From positions 298,426 to 362,425 of the forward strand of contig ML976716.1 of NCBI GenBank assembly GCA_010015655.1: a stretch of 64,000 nt of DNA, given 5' to 3'. Both the position numbers and the translations under genes were made by a program. Numbering within the stretch: the stretch's first letter is position 1; the number at the start of each line of letters is the position of its first letter. The notes beneath the pieces were generated by a model that was not told the DNA's origin, did not search any database, and saw only the letters and a list, made by a program, of their open reading frames with translations. Below, in pieces: positions 47,125 through 57,951 of this stretch. This stretch comes from Bimuria novae-zelandiae CBS 107.79. Its lineage: Eukaryota; Ascomycota; Dothideomycetes; Pleosporales; Didymosphaeriaceae.

Positions 47125-47540
47125 AACCGCGATTTAGGCGGTTCGTGAGGCCGGGTGCGCGTGTTGGCTGGCGTTGATGGAGGCTTCGAGGGAGTGCTGC
47201 AAGGGTCTACTTTGCGGACGGAAGCGGCCGTGGTTTACATGTCGCTAGTGGGGCCTATCGATTAAGCTACCCCTGCACGAACTTCCAGGGCTTTCACCGC
47301 ATCTACGCCAAGGACGCGTCCTTGTCCGCACTGAATCGTGTTTTCTCTGCATAGTGAGCTTGTGTCTGTCGGACGGACCTTCCATAATCCCATTGAAGCA
47401 GGCGTGGCGTAATCAATCCATTTCAATTATTCACGTGGTCTTTCTTTCCTTGTTTCAGCTTAGCGGCGCCTTGGTGACAGCTCACCCAGACAGCACGTCT
47501 CACATCTCCACCCTTCTGCTGCCTACTTTCACTGCTCGCA
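47125..47540. promoter_or_regulatory. Divergent promoter region MED17/ISN1
   Basis: 416 bp separate the two start codons, which face away from each other, so both promoters must lie here. Composition is ordinary. No TATA box stands out; CT-rich stretches near 47440..47530 precede the ISN1 ATG. Confidence 0.6.
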
Positions 47541-49185
47541 ATGACGACTAGATACCGCGTAGAATGTAAGTGAGCCGTCGACAATGTCGCTGCCATGTGG
47601 CTTCCCCCCGTTAGCTGCCTAAGCTGACACTGCTTGCTTCAGATGCTCTCAAGGTCTGTTTCAATAACATGCATAGGATTAATCAAGCTGAATGTCTGCT
47701 GACGCTTTCGAATTGTTCAGACTCACCGACGAGACCAATTGGTGAGTTCAAGAGTTATCATCTGCTACCTGGGAGAATGTATCTAACAACCCATTTAGAT
47801 TGAGTGGATCAAGGTACTAGGTCCAGCATTGTCGAACAAGGGTATATAGTAATGCCAGAGTAGGGTCTGCTGGCAGTCCCATTCGTGTTGCATTCCCAGC
47901 CCACCGCCGTCTTCGAGCCCGATGGTGAATCAGTCGATGCCACGGCCACCAGAACCCAACGACGCTATGCCGAGATTATGCGAGATGTTGAGGAGATAGT
48001 CAACGACCACAGTGAGCTATCCCTTCCCTTATCTCATTGGCAGCAGCAGACAAAGGCCTCCTTGTAGCGTTAGGTGCTGACAAGTTGCGTCCAGTCGCCC
48101 ACCAGCAAGCCGGAACACAGCACCGTTCCAAGCTCAAACTACTTGTCCCCTCGGTCGCAAACTTCTTCACACCGCTGGCGCTCCACGATGCATTCATCTG
48201 GCAAGATCAGCGGCGCTTCATCAGCATGCGCCGCTTCGTGCCGCCGTCTTTCAACGATGTTCGACTCATCCTTAACACCGCCCAAGTAATGAGCTTAGTT
48301 CGCAATGGCCCCTTGGAGCTTGTCACATTTGATGGTGATGTTACCTTGTATGACGATGGTCAATCTCTCACGCCGGACAATCCCGTAATTCCACGCATTT
48401 TGAAGCTGATGCGCAACGGATCCAGGATTGGAATCGTCACAGCGGCAGGGTATACAGAGGCACATCGATACTACGAGAGGCTTTACGGGCTTCTGGATGC
48501 GATATGCGCTTCGGATCTGCCTCAGTCAACGAAACAAGGCTTGATTGTCATGGGCGGAGAAAGTAACTACTGCTTCAAATTCGATGCAAATGTGCCGGAC
48601 ATGCTGAAACTCGTGCCGAAGCAGGAATGGCTACTCAAAGAGATGGTACTCTGGGAAGAGTCGGATATCACGGAATTGCTGGACATTGCCGAAGCTTCTC
48701 TTCGTGACACGGTCAAGAACATGCGCATGGATGCAATCATTGTTCGCAAAGAGCGAGCCGTCGGTATCATACCCCAGCCAGGCCATAGGTTCTGCCGCGA
48801 GACGCTTGAGGAAACTGTTCTGATTGCGCAAAAGATCCTGGTATGTCAAGCTAGTACCGGACACAGGCGCAGCCTGGCTAACTCGGTACAGGAGATGTCC
48901 GAAGTAGGAAACCGCCTGCCGTTCTGCGCTTTCAATGGCGGCAACGACGTGTTTGTAGACATTGGCGATAAGTCATGGGGCGTACTTGCGTGCCAGCGTT
49001 TCTTCGGCGGGCTTGAAGGAGGGAAGACGCTGCATGTTGGGGACCAGTTTCTGTCCGCGGGAGCAAATGACTTCAAGGCTCGGCTAGCATGTACCACCGC
49101 CTGGATCGCCAATCCGGCCGAAACAGTCCAGCTGCTTGACGAGATGGTAGAGCTGGAGGAGATTCAGCAGCGAAAGCTTAGGTGA
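47541..49185 (+). CDS. ISN1: IMP-specific 5'-nucleotidase
   Basis: Hydrolyses IMP to inosine and phosphate in purine salvage; cytosolic HAD-like phosphatase. I model seven exons: 47541..47565, 47643..47653, 47721..47741, 47799..47813, 47864..48011, 48068..48840 and 48892..49185; total 1287 nt, 428 aa. The junctions rebuild the conserved N-terminus M-T-T-R-Y-R-V-E-Y-A-L-K, T-H-R-R-D-Q-L, I-E-W-I-K, G-L-L-A-V-P-F-V-L-H-S. The catalytic motif is T-F-D-G-D-V-T-L-Y; R-F-I-S-M-R-R-F-V-P-P-S-F-N-D and F-C-A-F-N-G-G-N-D-V-F-V-D-I-G-D-K-S-W-G-V are also family marks. Exon 2 is an 11-nt microexon. Intron 6 (51 bp) has GTATGT and GCTAAC but no stop, so an unspliced reading stays open. The exact acceptor of intron 5 is the weakest call. 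Confidence 0.9.
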
Positions 49186-49377
49186 ATATTTGCCAGATCG
49201 TGGAGAACATCTCTTCCGCGTCTTGTAGTGAGAATATCACATTATATAGCGGTGTTATTGCCCGAGATACGAAAAGTGAGGACCGGATTGGTGATATAGT
49301 CGCTCGTATCGATTTCAAGTGTCGAGATGCGGAGCTTGGGGTGGAGCTTTCTCGTCCCCACCAACCTCGGCACGTTA

Positions 49378-51478
49378 CCGTGTCCGTGCGCGTGATGCGC
49401 CGGTTCGCGTGATGCGCCACCCTCATCAAATTACCCAAACTTCAACACGCGATAACTCCACCAACATGGCTCTGATTAATAACGCGCTTGCAGAGCTAGA
49501 ATCGCTAGAACCTAAAGAAGAATATTCCTACAAAAAGATTACTGCCAAGTATAGTGTTATACAATCTACGTTAACCTAAAGGTATCAGGATCTAGTGCGC
49601 CCTGCACAGGTTAAGAACACTAACTAGTAAAAACTTACCCCACAGCAAGAGGAGGAGCTTGTACAATATATTAAAGGACTTACAGAGAGACACCTACCTC
49701 CTACTAAGGAGATAATACGGAATTTCGCCTCTACGATAGCAAAGGAGCTAGTTAGCGAGAGCTAGGTTACTCGCTTTATTAACTAATACAGTGCCTATCT
49801 TATCTCTTAATAGACAGTTAGCATAGATAGTAATCGCTATAAAGCTAATTTAGAGGATAAATATCGCCTCTACTTTAACTTTCTACATAGCAAGATTAAT
49901 TAATATAAGATAGATCCTTGTTATACCTATAATATAGATAAAAAAGGCTTCCTAATTAGAATTATTAGTAGATTAAAGAGGATATTCAGCAGACGAATAT
50001 AGGAGAATAAGGAGGTTAAAGCATTACTCTAAGATAGTAATCGCGCATAGATTACGCTCCTGGCATGTATCTGCGCTAATAGATTAGCTCTGCCACTAAG
50101 CCTTATCTATAAGGCTGCTAACAAGGGCATCCAATCGACTTGGGTAGAGGATATTAAGGCAGGAGAACATAAAGTCTTTATTACCTTATTATCCTCTAGC
50201 TAGACGAATAACGATATTAGGCTTGCCTGGCTTAAATAGGTGTTTAATTGCTGTATAAAAGAGAAGGCCTAATAATTATACTAACTCCTAGTCCTAGATA
50301 GCCATAGATCCTATATTACTATAGATTTTATTAACTATTATAATTAAAATAGGATCCTCCTTGCTATCCTGCTACCTTATTTAACTTATACGCTTTAGCC
50401 ACTTGATGTTACAATGTTTAAGCCTCTATTAATAGCCTACTTAGTAAAGCTCTTAAAACACCTCTATAGAAGCCAGGCTCTAGCTTTTATTACTAAAGGT
50501 GACTTCTTCCCCCTATTCTAGAATGCATAGAAGGCCTCCTTTAAGGAATTAACTATCCTTAGCTTGTTTAGAGCAATAGGTATATTACTACTTAATTCTA
50601 CTCTTATCCTTAATAGGTTCGCCTATAATTAGGACTTAGGTAATAGCTCCTTATTAGGACTTAGTAATTATAACTAGAGAAAGATAGATAGGCTAGTGCG
50701 ATTAGTAGTTAAGGATTAAGGTAGTTATAATACTAAGAAGCTACGCTGATTACTTTATTACCTATTTATTTAAAATAAGCTACTCAAGCATGAGATAGAT
50801 AGGATTAAGCAGGTACTATCTACTAAGTAGAAGCGTAAAAAGAAGGGCAAGACTTTAGACCTTTAGTAGCGCTAGGAGTATTATAGTAGAGTAGTTTTCT
50901 AGTTACCTAGAAAGGTAAGGGAGGCACGTACACGTCAATCTATTAAAGAGTAAGAGGAGAAGGAGTAATAGCTTTAAAAAGTAAATAGAGCAAAGCTAAA
51001 GAAGGTAGCTAAGCTATATAAGGAGAAGATTTAGCAGGAAAAGCGTACTGCGCGGGAGGAGGCTAAGAAGGAGAAGGAGAAGGAGAGGGCTAAAAAGGCA
51101 GCTTAGCGCGCCGCCCAGAAGTCTGCCCGCGACGCTAAAAAAGCTCTACAACTACCCTAAAAGGGTAAGAGGAAGGCCTTACAGGCACCTCTACAGACCA
51201 GAAAGCGTTAGAAACGTGTTGTTGATGCTCTAGATACTGGGGAGGCCTTAGAGGGCGCATCTGCCGCCCCAGCGATCTCTACGCGCCGCGGCCGCAATGT
51301 CAAGCTTCCAGATAGATATCGATAGTGCAAATTAATCGTAGCTATCAACTTTATACTCTGCTAGAAAATCTTATAATAATATTAATTATGGGTGGCTCAA
51401 TAGCCTCGTTTTTACATAAACTATTTTTGATGAGGGTGGCGCATCACGCGAACCGGCGCATCACGCGCACGGACACGG
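49378..51478 (+). mobile_element. Fot1/pogo-type transposon E1
   Basis: 2101 bp with 53-bp terminal inverted repeats (49378..49430 and 51426..51478) beginning CCGTGTCCGTGCGCG and flanked by TA. Inside each repeat CGCGTGATGCGCC occurs twice, a likely pair of transposase binding sites. The transposase gene is broken. The element begins 192 bp after the ISN1 stop codon. Confidence 0.93.
49466..51364 (+). pseudogene. E1 transposase (pogo/Fot1, DDE_1), RIP-damaged
   Basis: One frame runs from ATG 49466 to TAG 51362 (633 codons) with many internal TAG/TAA. Visible: an N-terminal helix-turn-helix region (M-A-L-I-N-N-A-L-A-E-L...), a CENP-B-like second DNA-binding part, then the catalytic region with Y-N-(M to I)-D-(E to K)-K-G-F, V-L-D-S-H-R-S and P-L-D-V-T-M-F-K-P-L for the three acidic positions. 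The C-terminal half is Lys/Arg/Glu-rich, and near the end is G-R-N-V-K-L-P-D-R-Y. That tail recurs in E4 (G-R-D-V-K-L-P-D-R-F), so E1 and E4 are one family. Confidence 0.9.
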
Positions 51479-51480
51479 TA

Positions 51481-53607
51481 CCCTGCCAAGACAGTTAGTG
51501 CGCCGCGACACTAACGCGCCACCCCAACACCAGCACCGCAGCCAGCAACATGAGGCTGTAGAGTTTTACACAAAAGCTTTTATCGCGAAATTTTCTAAAG
51601 TTAAAATTTTATAGAGCTATAAAAGATTGCTAGCTAGTTAAATTATAGATATCTACTTAGTGTTCTAATTATTTAGCTACTGCGCGATACTAGCGCTAAT
51701 AGCGTAGATATTACTATATTAACGCGTATAGATGCCGGCGTAGGCTTCTTTCTCTTTATAATTATATAAGTAGCTTTTAAAGCATTCTAGCTTCCCTTTT
51801 TAGCAATTTTAAGACGTTTTTAAAGTTATTATTAAGCCTTACAAGCCTGTTAATAGAGGCGTTACTTAGTAGCCTAATTAGCTTTCTCCTTAGCGCGCGT
51901 ATTTCTAGCTACTACACGCGCAATACGCTTCTCCTATAGTAGATAAGCTTTAAGCTACCTATTTACTATTTAGATCTCTCTCTACTCACTTTTCTAGAGT
52001 TGTAGTTATTACTTTTTAGCCTTTTATTAGCTAAGAGAATCGCGCGCCCTCTATACGCGGGCAGGTAACTAGAAAATAGATCCTTTATACCACTTATCTA
52101 GCTGCTCAAAAGGTAGAGTCCTGCCCTTTGTTTAACGCCGTTTCTGGTTTGTGAGGGCTTCTTATAGCCCCTGATTCTCATGCTCTAGGAGCTACTTCTA
52201 TATAGAGATTAAGTGTATAGTGCAACTTAGCTTCTTGGCCTTATTACCTCCCCCTGTATTAATAATAACCTTTAAAAGCTAATTAATTTTGCGCTAATTA
52301 AACGCGCTAAGTACTAAAGTAGAGCTTTTACGCGATCTCTATTTTAGAGACTTATTTTTATTAAATTAACTAAGAATTAGTGTAGGATCTAGTAGCAAGA
52401 TACCTATATACTTAAAAGCTTTAGCAATTAATTACGGCGTAACTAACGTTGTCTAGGCCCTCTAAAATAGTGTAAAGAAGTCTCTTTTAGCGATTGTTAA
52501 TAGCCCCTAACTCCTATACAGGTATGCGGAGAGCTCGTCGGAGTAGGCGGTAGAAAGAGACTTAAATACATAGACGTCTAGAGGCTGTAGCGTATAAGTG
52601 GCGTGAGGGGGAAATATCGCAAGGAGAATCTTTTTCTAATTATAGTAGTTAATAAAATTTATAGTAACGTAAGATCTATGCCTATTAAGGACTAAGAGTT
52701 ACTATTGCCGTTAAGCCTTCTCCTTAGTACAGCGATTAAACACCTATTTTAGCTATTAAAGCCCTATCTCGTTGTTTAACTATCTAGAGGTTAATAAGGT
52801 AATAAAGACTTTATAAGAATTAACGTTGATTTCCTTAACCTAGCTTGATTGTAGAGTCTTAGCGTTAGATTGATAGATTAGTAATAGATTAATAGTAGAT
52901 CCATCGGCGCATATACATGCGATAAGCGAGATCCACTCACGACTGCCATCCTGGATAGATTGCCTCACTTGGCGACTCTTATATATAGGCCTGTCGAAGA
53001 TCCTTTTTAACCTGCCGGTGATGCCGAGTAGGAAGCCTTTTTCGTCCATATTATAGGTATGCTAAGGCTCTATGCTATACTTTATAATTTTCTTATATAG
53101 AAGCTTAAAGTAGAGCCTATATCTTGCGCCTAAATCAGCGTTATAGTAATTACTATCTAGCCTAGTCGTCCATCGCGAGATTAGGGAGTCGGGGTAGCGC
53201 CTAATAAAGTAATTAACCTATTATATAGAGACATCCTTTTTAGCAATAATTAATATAAAGTTTTAAATTATCTAACGCGTAGGGGGTAGACCTTTCTAAA
53301 TAAGACGCTGTATATACTATAGAAGCTTAGATTCTTATTATTAGTTAAGATTTTAGCAAGTCTATAGTAGCTATGTACGCGCCTGCATGGCGCGTCTATG
53401 CCAGCGCGTTAATGTTAACCGCACAACACCAAATTCTTCTGTAATTTTTCTATATAAGAAAGTTTCTCCAGGTTCTCGTGAGTCGATAGCGATGATTGCA
53501 GCCTTAATTAGATCCATATTAGTGGAGATGCGGCGCGTCAAAGTTGAGGTGCTACATCTATTGGGGTGGCGCGTTAGTGTCGCGGCGCACTGACTGTCTC
53601 GGCAGGG
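51481..53607 (-). mobile_element. Fot1/pogo-type transposon E2
   Basis: 2127 bp with 47-bp terminal inverted repeats (51481..51527 and 53561..53607), CCCTGCC(A/G)AGACAGT(T/C)AGTG onward, flanked by TA on both sides. The repeat contains TAGTG-8 bp-CACTA. The transposase is on the minus strand. The inverted repeats differ from those of E1 and E3, so this is a separate family. Confidence 0.92.
51600..53516 (-). pseudogene. E2 transposase, RIP-damaged
   Basis: Starts at M-D-L-I-K-A-A-I-I-A (ATG 53516..53514). The helix-turn-helix start is open for about 45 codons. A second open stretch at 52840..53049 holds M-D-E-K-G-F-L-L-G-I and I-A-C-I-C-A-D-G-S, the first catalytic Asp region of DDE_1/pogo transposases. 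A V-L-N-R-H-R-S-Y motif near 52680 marks the second acidic position. Stops elsewhere. The C-terminal end is approximate. Confidence 0.87.
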
Positions 53608-53609
53608 TA

Positions 53610-55744
53610 CCGTGTCTGTGCGCGCAACGCCCGACTTCGCGCAACGCCCGACTTGGCAGTATGTTAGCGATTGCAAACATGAAGCTCTACAGCTACGTAA
53701 AAAATAGATTATTACGAGATTTTTTGTTAGAGCACTCTCTAAATTTATGCGACAATTTTATCTTATATATACTATTTTGGCTAATTAATAGGGCGGCCGC
53801 AAGAGTTAATTACAGTAGGTTATATAGCTAGAGCGATATTAGATAACGCGCTAGCTATAGCAGCCCTAGCACACTATATACGCTTTTAATTTTTAATTAC
53901 TAGCTTTAAAACCTTCCTATTACCTCTTTAGGATAATTATAGAGCTTTTTAAGCGTTACGAGCTTCCTTTTAGCGTCGTTTTTTAGCTGCGCGTTTAGCC
54001 TTTTTAGTAGCTAGCTTAGCTAGTTCCTTCTTACGCACTAATTTAACTACCTCTCTCTTTACACGCCTCTTATTCTTTAGTCTTTCCTTAAGTAGCTTAT
54101 TATTATATTAAATTTACTTCTTATTAGCTTTTGCAAGCTCCTCTTAACGCTTAACGTTCTTAAATACTTTATATCTTACTTCTGCCTCCTTTCGTGCACG
54201 TGGTGACTAGAAAATAGCACCTTTATAGTACTCCTCGTGTTGCTGCAAAGGCAAAACTTTCCTCTTTATAGAGGCCTTCTTTTTCTCCCTTAGGGCATCC
54301 TTTACACCCTCTAATTTATAGTAGATAAGCTTATTCTAAGCTACTAGGTGGTGGAGGGTGTAGAAAACTTTTTTTAATTTGCGAAAGTGCACATCCTTTA
54401 TAGATTTACGTACTAGCGTTTCTACTTTAGGCTAGTCCCCCCTAGAGTAACATGAACCTAATGTCTTAGATAACTGGGAGCTATCTAGTGTTAATATTCT
54501 AAATCTTTAGAGTATTCTCTTAGGATTAAGCGGTGATATGCTAGTAGCTTTAAATAAGCTAAGAACTAACTTTTAGGTAAATATATTTAACTAGGCGGCT
54601 TAGAATATTAAAAAGAAGTTCTCTTTTTTAATAGGGATCTATCTAAGTGTTGTATAGAGGCGATTTATAAGTTTCTAGGAGTAATTTATTGCTAGAGGAC
54701 TAAAGCTAACTACATCTAATAGCTAGAGCGTATGAGTTGAATGTGGAGGAAAGATACATAGTAGTATCTTATTGTTATCGCAGAACCTAATAAAATCCAT
54801 CGTTACATAGCTACTATAACTATTTACTATTAATAATCGCCATCTCCTTCGTGCTTTGGGTTTAGTGTAATAATTAAACACCTACTTAAGCCACGCAAGG
54901 CTAATATTATTATTTATCTAGCCTGTAGGTGAGGTTATAAAATAGACTTAATAAGTTCCTAGGTGGATATCTTTAACCTAGCTAGCTTGTACATCTCCTT
55001 TCTTTGCTGGATATATAACGGATGGCGGTAATATACTTCTATTAGCGCAAATTAACGCTAGCACTATTACCTAGACGCGAGATCTATCCTAGAGAGCTAA
55101 ACTAACGCGTTTATATTTATATATGTCTTTGCTAAAGACTCTTTTTAACCTGCTAATCACTCTAATTGCAAAGCCTTTTTTATCTATGTTATATATTTCT
55201 AATAGCTATATATCGTATTTAGATATTTTGTGTTGCAGAAGGTTAAAATACAGGCTATATTTAGCGACTAAATTAGCGTTATAGCGTATAGAGTCTATTG
55301 CCGGCGCCTATTAAGATATAAGCTTATTCTTATTACGATTGATAAAGCGCGTAACCTAGCTTTTAGAGACGTCCTTAGTAGCTAATTTAGACATAAAATT
55401 TCGTATTATAGATCTCGTAGGTGGTAGGCGTCGCTCGGTAAGCTCCTTTATATACCTCACAAGCTTAGCTTCTTGGTGTAGGCTAAGTGTACACTAGTTA
55501 GAGTCCTTAGTAACGCGTAGGCGCTGCACGCGTTAGTGTCAGCGCGACAAGGTTATACGATCAACGCCATACATTTTTACTACTTTTGCATATTCGAATT
55601 TTTCGCCTAAAGCTAGGCTATCGATGTATGCAATCGCTTCGTCAATGGCTGGCATGATGGTGGAGTTGTGTGATGTGGAAGATGTGTGCAAAATGGCTGG
55701 GGTCGGGCGTTGCGCGAAGTCGGGCGTTGCGCGCACAGACACGG
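53610..55744 (-). mobile_element. Fot1/pogo-type transposon E3
   Basis: 2135 bp with 43-bp terminal inverted repeats (53610..53652 and 55702..55744) beginning CCGTGTCTGTGCGCGCAACG. CGCGCAACGCCCGAC occurs twice in each repeat, the same double-site design as E1. TA flanks at 53608 and 55745. The transposase is on the minus strand. The right end lies 95 bp before the ETR1 start codon. Confidence 0.92.
53850..55655 (-). pseudogene. E3 transposase, RIP-damaged
   Basis: Starts M-P-A-I-D-E-A-I-A-Y-I-D-S (ATG 55655..55653), then F-E-Y-A-K-V-V-K-M-Y-G-V-D-R-I-T-L-S-R, a helix-turn-helix of the same type as in E1 and E2. The catalytic region near 55140..55200 reads as K-K-G-F-A-I-R-V-I-type sequence. 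A Lys/Arg/Glu-rich C-terminus ends near 53900. Many RIP stops. The end is approximate. Confidence 0.85.
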
Positions 55745-55839
55745 TAGACGTCATAGCTCCGACCTCATGGTAACATCAGACGACCGCATTTTTCGCACGT
55801 CTTCGTTTCCATCGCAGTTCTACATGCACGGCTGCAATA

Positions 55840-57066
55840 ATGGCTTCCAAGAGCCTCTCTACAGCTTCCCGACTCACTCGAACGTCCGCCACACCTCTCC
55901 AATGCCTCCGTAAACCGCTCTCCCACACATTTGCGCCCTCTCAGCGACGCGCCGTCTCCGCCTACGGCTACGAACAAGCCAAAGCTCTCACCTTCCAGGA
56001 ATATGGCGACCCGCCCTCCGTTCTATCCCTTCACGCGCACTCCATATCCCCGCCCCATGGCGACCTCATGACCCTCCGCTTCCTCGCCTCGCCCATCAAT
56101 CCCGCCGACATCAACCAGATCCAGGGCGTGTACCCCTCTAAGCCGACCTTCACAACCTCGCTGGGCACAGCGAAGCCCATCGCCGTCGCAGGCAACGAGG
56201 GCGTCGCCGAGATCATCGCGCTGGGATCCAAGCCCAAGGAGCAGGGCTTCAAGAAGGGCGACTGGGTCATCATGAACGGGCCCGGGTTCGGCACCTGGCG
56301 CACGCACGCGTCGGCTAGGACGCAGGACGTCATGAGGCTAGACGAGGCGACGAGGGAAGGTATCTCGGCGGTGCAGGCCGGCACCGTGAGCATCAATCCG
56401 TGCACGGCGTATCGGATGCTGAAGGATTTCGTGACGCTCAAGGAGGGTGAGTTTTTCATCCAGAACGGCGCAAATTCGGGTGTTGGGCGCGCGGCGATTC
56501 AACTAGGTAAACAGTGGGGGTTAAGGAGCATAAACGTTATCCGCGGGCGCGAGGATAAAGAGGAGGAGGAGCGGCTGAAAAAGGAGCTCAAGGAGCTCGG
56601 CGCTGATGTCGTGATTACGGATGCGGAGCTGCAATCTCAAGAAATCAAAGAGATGGCGGCCGAGTGGACAAACAAGGGCCGCGCGCCAATCAAACTGGCG
56701 CTTAACTGTGTGAACGGCAAGCCCGCCACGGCGATGGCGAAGCTGCTCGCAAGCGAGGCGCACTTCGTCACGTACGGCGCGATGAGCAAGCAACCTCTTA
56801 CCATCCCGGCATCCATGCTCATCTTCAAGGATATCCACTTCCACGGCTTCTGGGTCAGCAGGTGGGCGGAGCGGAACCCGCAGGATAAGCAGGCTACGGT
56901 GAAGGATGTGTTGGACCTCGTGCGCGCGGGCAAGTTCAAGGATACGCCTGTAGATAAGATTGCGTGGGAGTGGGAGACGAAGGGTGAGGAGCTTATTGGT
57001 AAGGTGAAGGATGCGCTGGAGGGGTATCGGCAAGGGAAGGGCGTGTTTGTGTTTGGGAAGACATGA
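55840..57066 (+). CDS. ETR1: Mitochondrial trans-2-enoyl-thioester reductase
   Basis: 408 aa, one exon. NADPH-dependent reductase of the last step of mitochondrial type II fatty acid synthesis (yeast Etr1/Mrf1, animal MECR), medium-chain dehydrogenase family without zinc. The first 40 or so residues are Ser/Arg/Thr-rich without acids, a mitochondrial presequence. Then A-L-T-F-Q-E-Y-G-D-P, the catalytic region S-P-I-N-P-A-D-I-N-Q-I-Q-G-V-Y-P (Tyr near residue 98), N-E-G-V-A-E, the Rossmann-like Q-N-G-A-N-S-G-V-G-R-A-A-I-Q-L, and C-terminal F-H-G-F-W-V-S-R-W. Length is as expected. Only 93 bp separate the ATG from the TA flank of transposon E3, so upstream control elements may now lie beyond the array or inside E3. 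Confidence 0.95.
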   Translation: MASKSLSTASRLTRTSATPLQCLRKPLSHTFAPSQRRAVSAYGYEQAKALTFQEYGDPPSVLSLHAHSISPPHGDLMTLRFLASPINPADINQIQGVYPSKPTFTTSLGTAKPIAVAGNEGVAEIIALGSKPKEQGFKKGDWVIMNGPGFGTWRTHASARTQDVMRLDEATREGISAVQAGTVSINPCTAYRMLKDFVTLKEGEFFIQNGANSGVGRAAIQLGKQWGLRSINVIRGREDKEEEERLKKELKELGADVVITDAELQSQEIKEMAAEWTNKGRAPIKLALNCVNGKPATAMAKLLASEAHFVTYGAMSKQPLTIPASMLIFKDIHFHGFWVSRWAERNPQDKQATVKDVLDLVRAGKFKDTPVDKIAWEWETKGEELIGKVKDALEGYRQGKGVFVFGKT

Positions 57067-57597
57067 GCATTCGTTCTAGATCTTGCTGCGTGTGTATAGA
57101 CTTGTAAGCTAGACGATATCCTCTGTATATGTCCGTATTGAGCAATTAGGTAACCTCTTGTTCTACAGGTCGACTTATGGTAACTGTTGTTCGCCGTCAC
57201 TTTCGACTCAAAGGCACCTGGCAGTTAAGATGCCAAGTTATGCCACAGGTACGGACCGGCAAGCTCGTCGCATCTACTCTTTCAATGCAGACGACCCTGT
57301 GAGCCAATGACACATTTCAAATGCATGATAAGGGCCTCTACCTTGGCTCGTAGAGAAATGAACGATTGACCGTAGTTCGAAGGCGCGTGTGCCACGGCAG
57401 GCGCAACTGAATCTCTGGCGCCTCTACATATACCCTGCCGCCCTTCCACGCTCACTGACAAGCCGCTAGAGACACCGATAACACATCTCCCTCTCGATAG
57501 CAGTACCCGATACAGCAGGTCCCCGTCCTGGAAACAGGGCAGACTACTACGAGCCCTCCTATCTCCGCACCTCCGATCCACCCCCACTGTGACCACC
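57067..57597. other. Intergenic, no gene seen
   Basis: 531 bp between ETR1 and the small ORF, ordinary base composition. It must contain the ETR1 3' end. Open frames on the minus strand here (to 57632) lack any recognisable motif. Confidence 0.5.
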
Positions 57598-57951
57598 ATG
57601 TCCGAGCAGTCCAACATGCCTGACCAGCCCACTACGTCAGAGCAACCAACTAAGTACGAGCATGCACATAACTCTCAGTCCCCACTCCTAACCTCATAAT
57701 CCAGAACTAAACAACACCCCGACGAAGCCACCCACCTGAAGAAAATCGTCTCCATGCAAGAGTCCACCATCGCCATGCAGCGCCTCGCTATCTCCCGCCA
57801 GGACCGCGTCATTCGAGATCAACTCCGGAAGCGTAACGATCAGCGGCGTGTGATTGCAGCTCATGGCATAAATGATGAGGGTGCAACTAGGATGCGGCCA
57901 AGGGGTGTGCAGAAGATGCGCGCTAGGGCTGGGGAGGGGATGGATGGGTGA
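57598..57951 (+). CDS. Small hypothetical protein, coiled-coil-like
   Basis: I model two exons, 57598..57653 and 57705..57951, total 303 nt, 100 aa. The 51-bp intron has a GTACGA donor, CCTAAC branch and CCAG acceptor, and joining it extends the open frame upstream to M-S-E-Q-S-N-M-P-D-Q. The protein is hydrophilic: an acidic/Thr start, a helix with S-M-Q-E-S-T-I-A-M-Q-R-L, and a basic end (R-M-R-P-R-G-V-Q-K-M-R-A-R). No signal peptide or membrane segment. I do not recognise the family. An alternative last splice (donor GTGAGT at 57949) would only change the final residues. Confidence 0.5.

Larger units (their letters stand above)
49376..55746. repeat. Tandem array of three pogo-type elements sharing TA sites
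   Basis: TA (49376) - E1 - TA (51479) - E2 - TA (53608) - E3 - TA (55745). Each junction holds a single TA that serves both neighbours. Removing the array leaves about 285 bp between the ISN1 stop and the ETR1 ATG. Confidence 0.9.

Noticed and set aside
46744..47148. Plus-strand ORFs opposite MED17 exon 1
   Set aside because: Antisense shadows of the coding exon with no motif.
56521..57200. Minus-strand ORFs of 170 and 187 codons over ETR1
   Set aside because: Shadows of a GC-rich coding exon; ETR1 on the plus strand is unambiguous.
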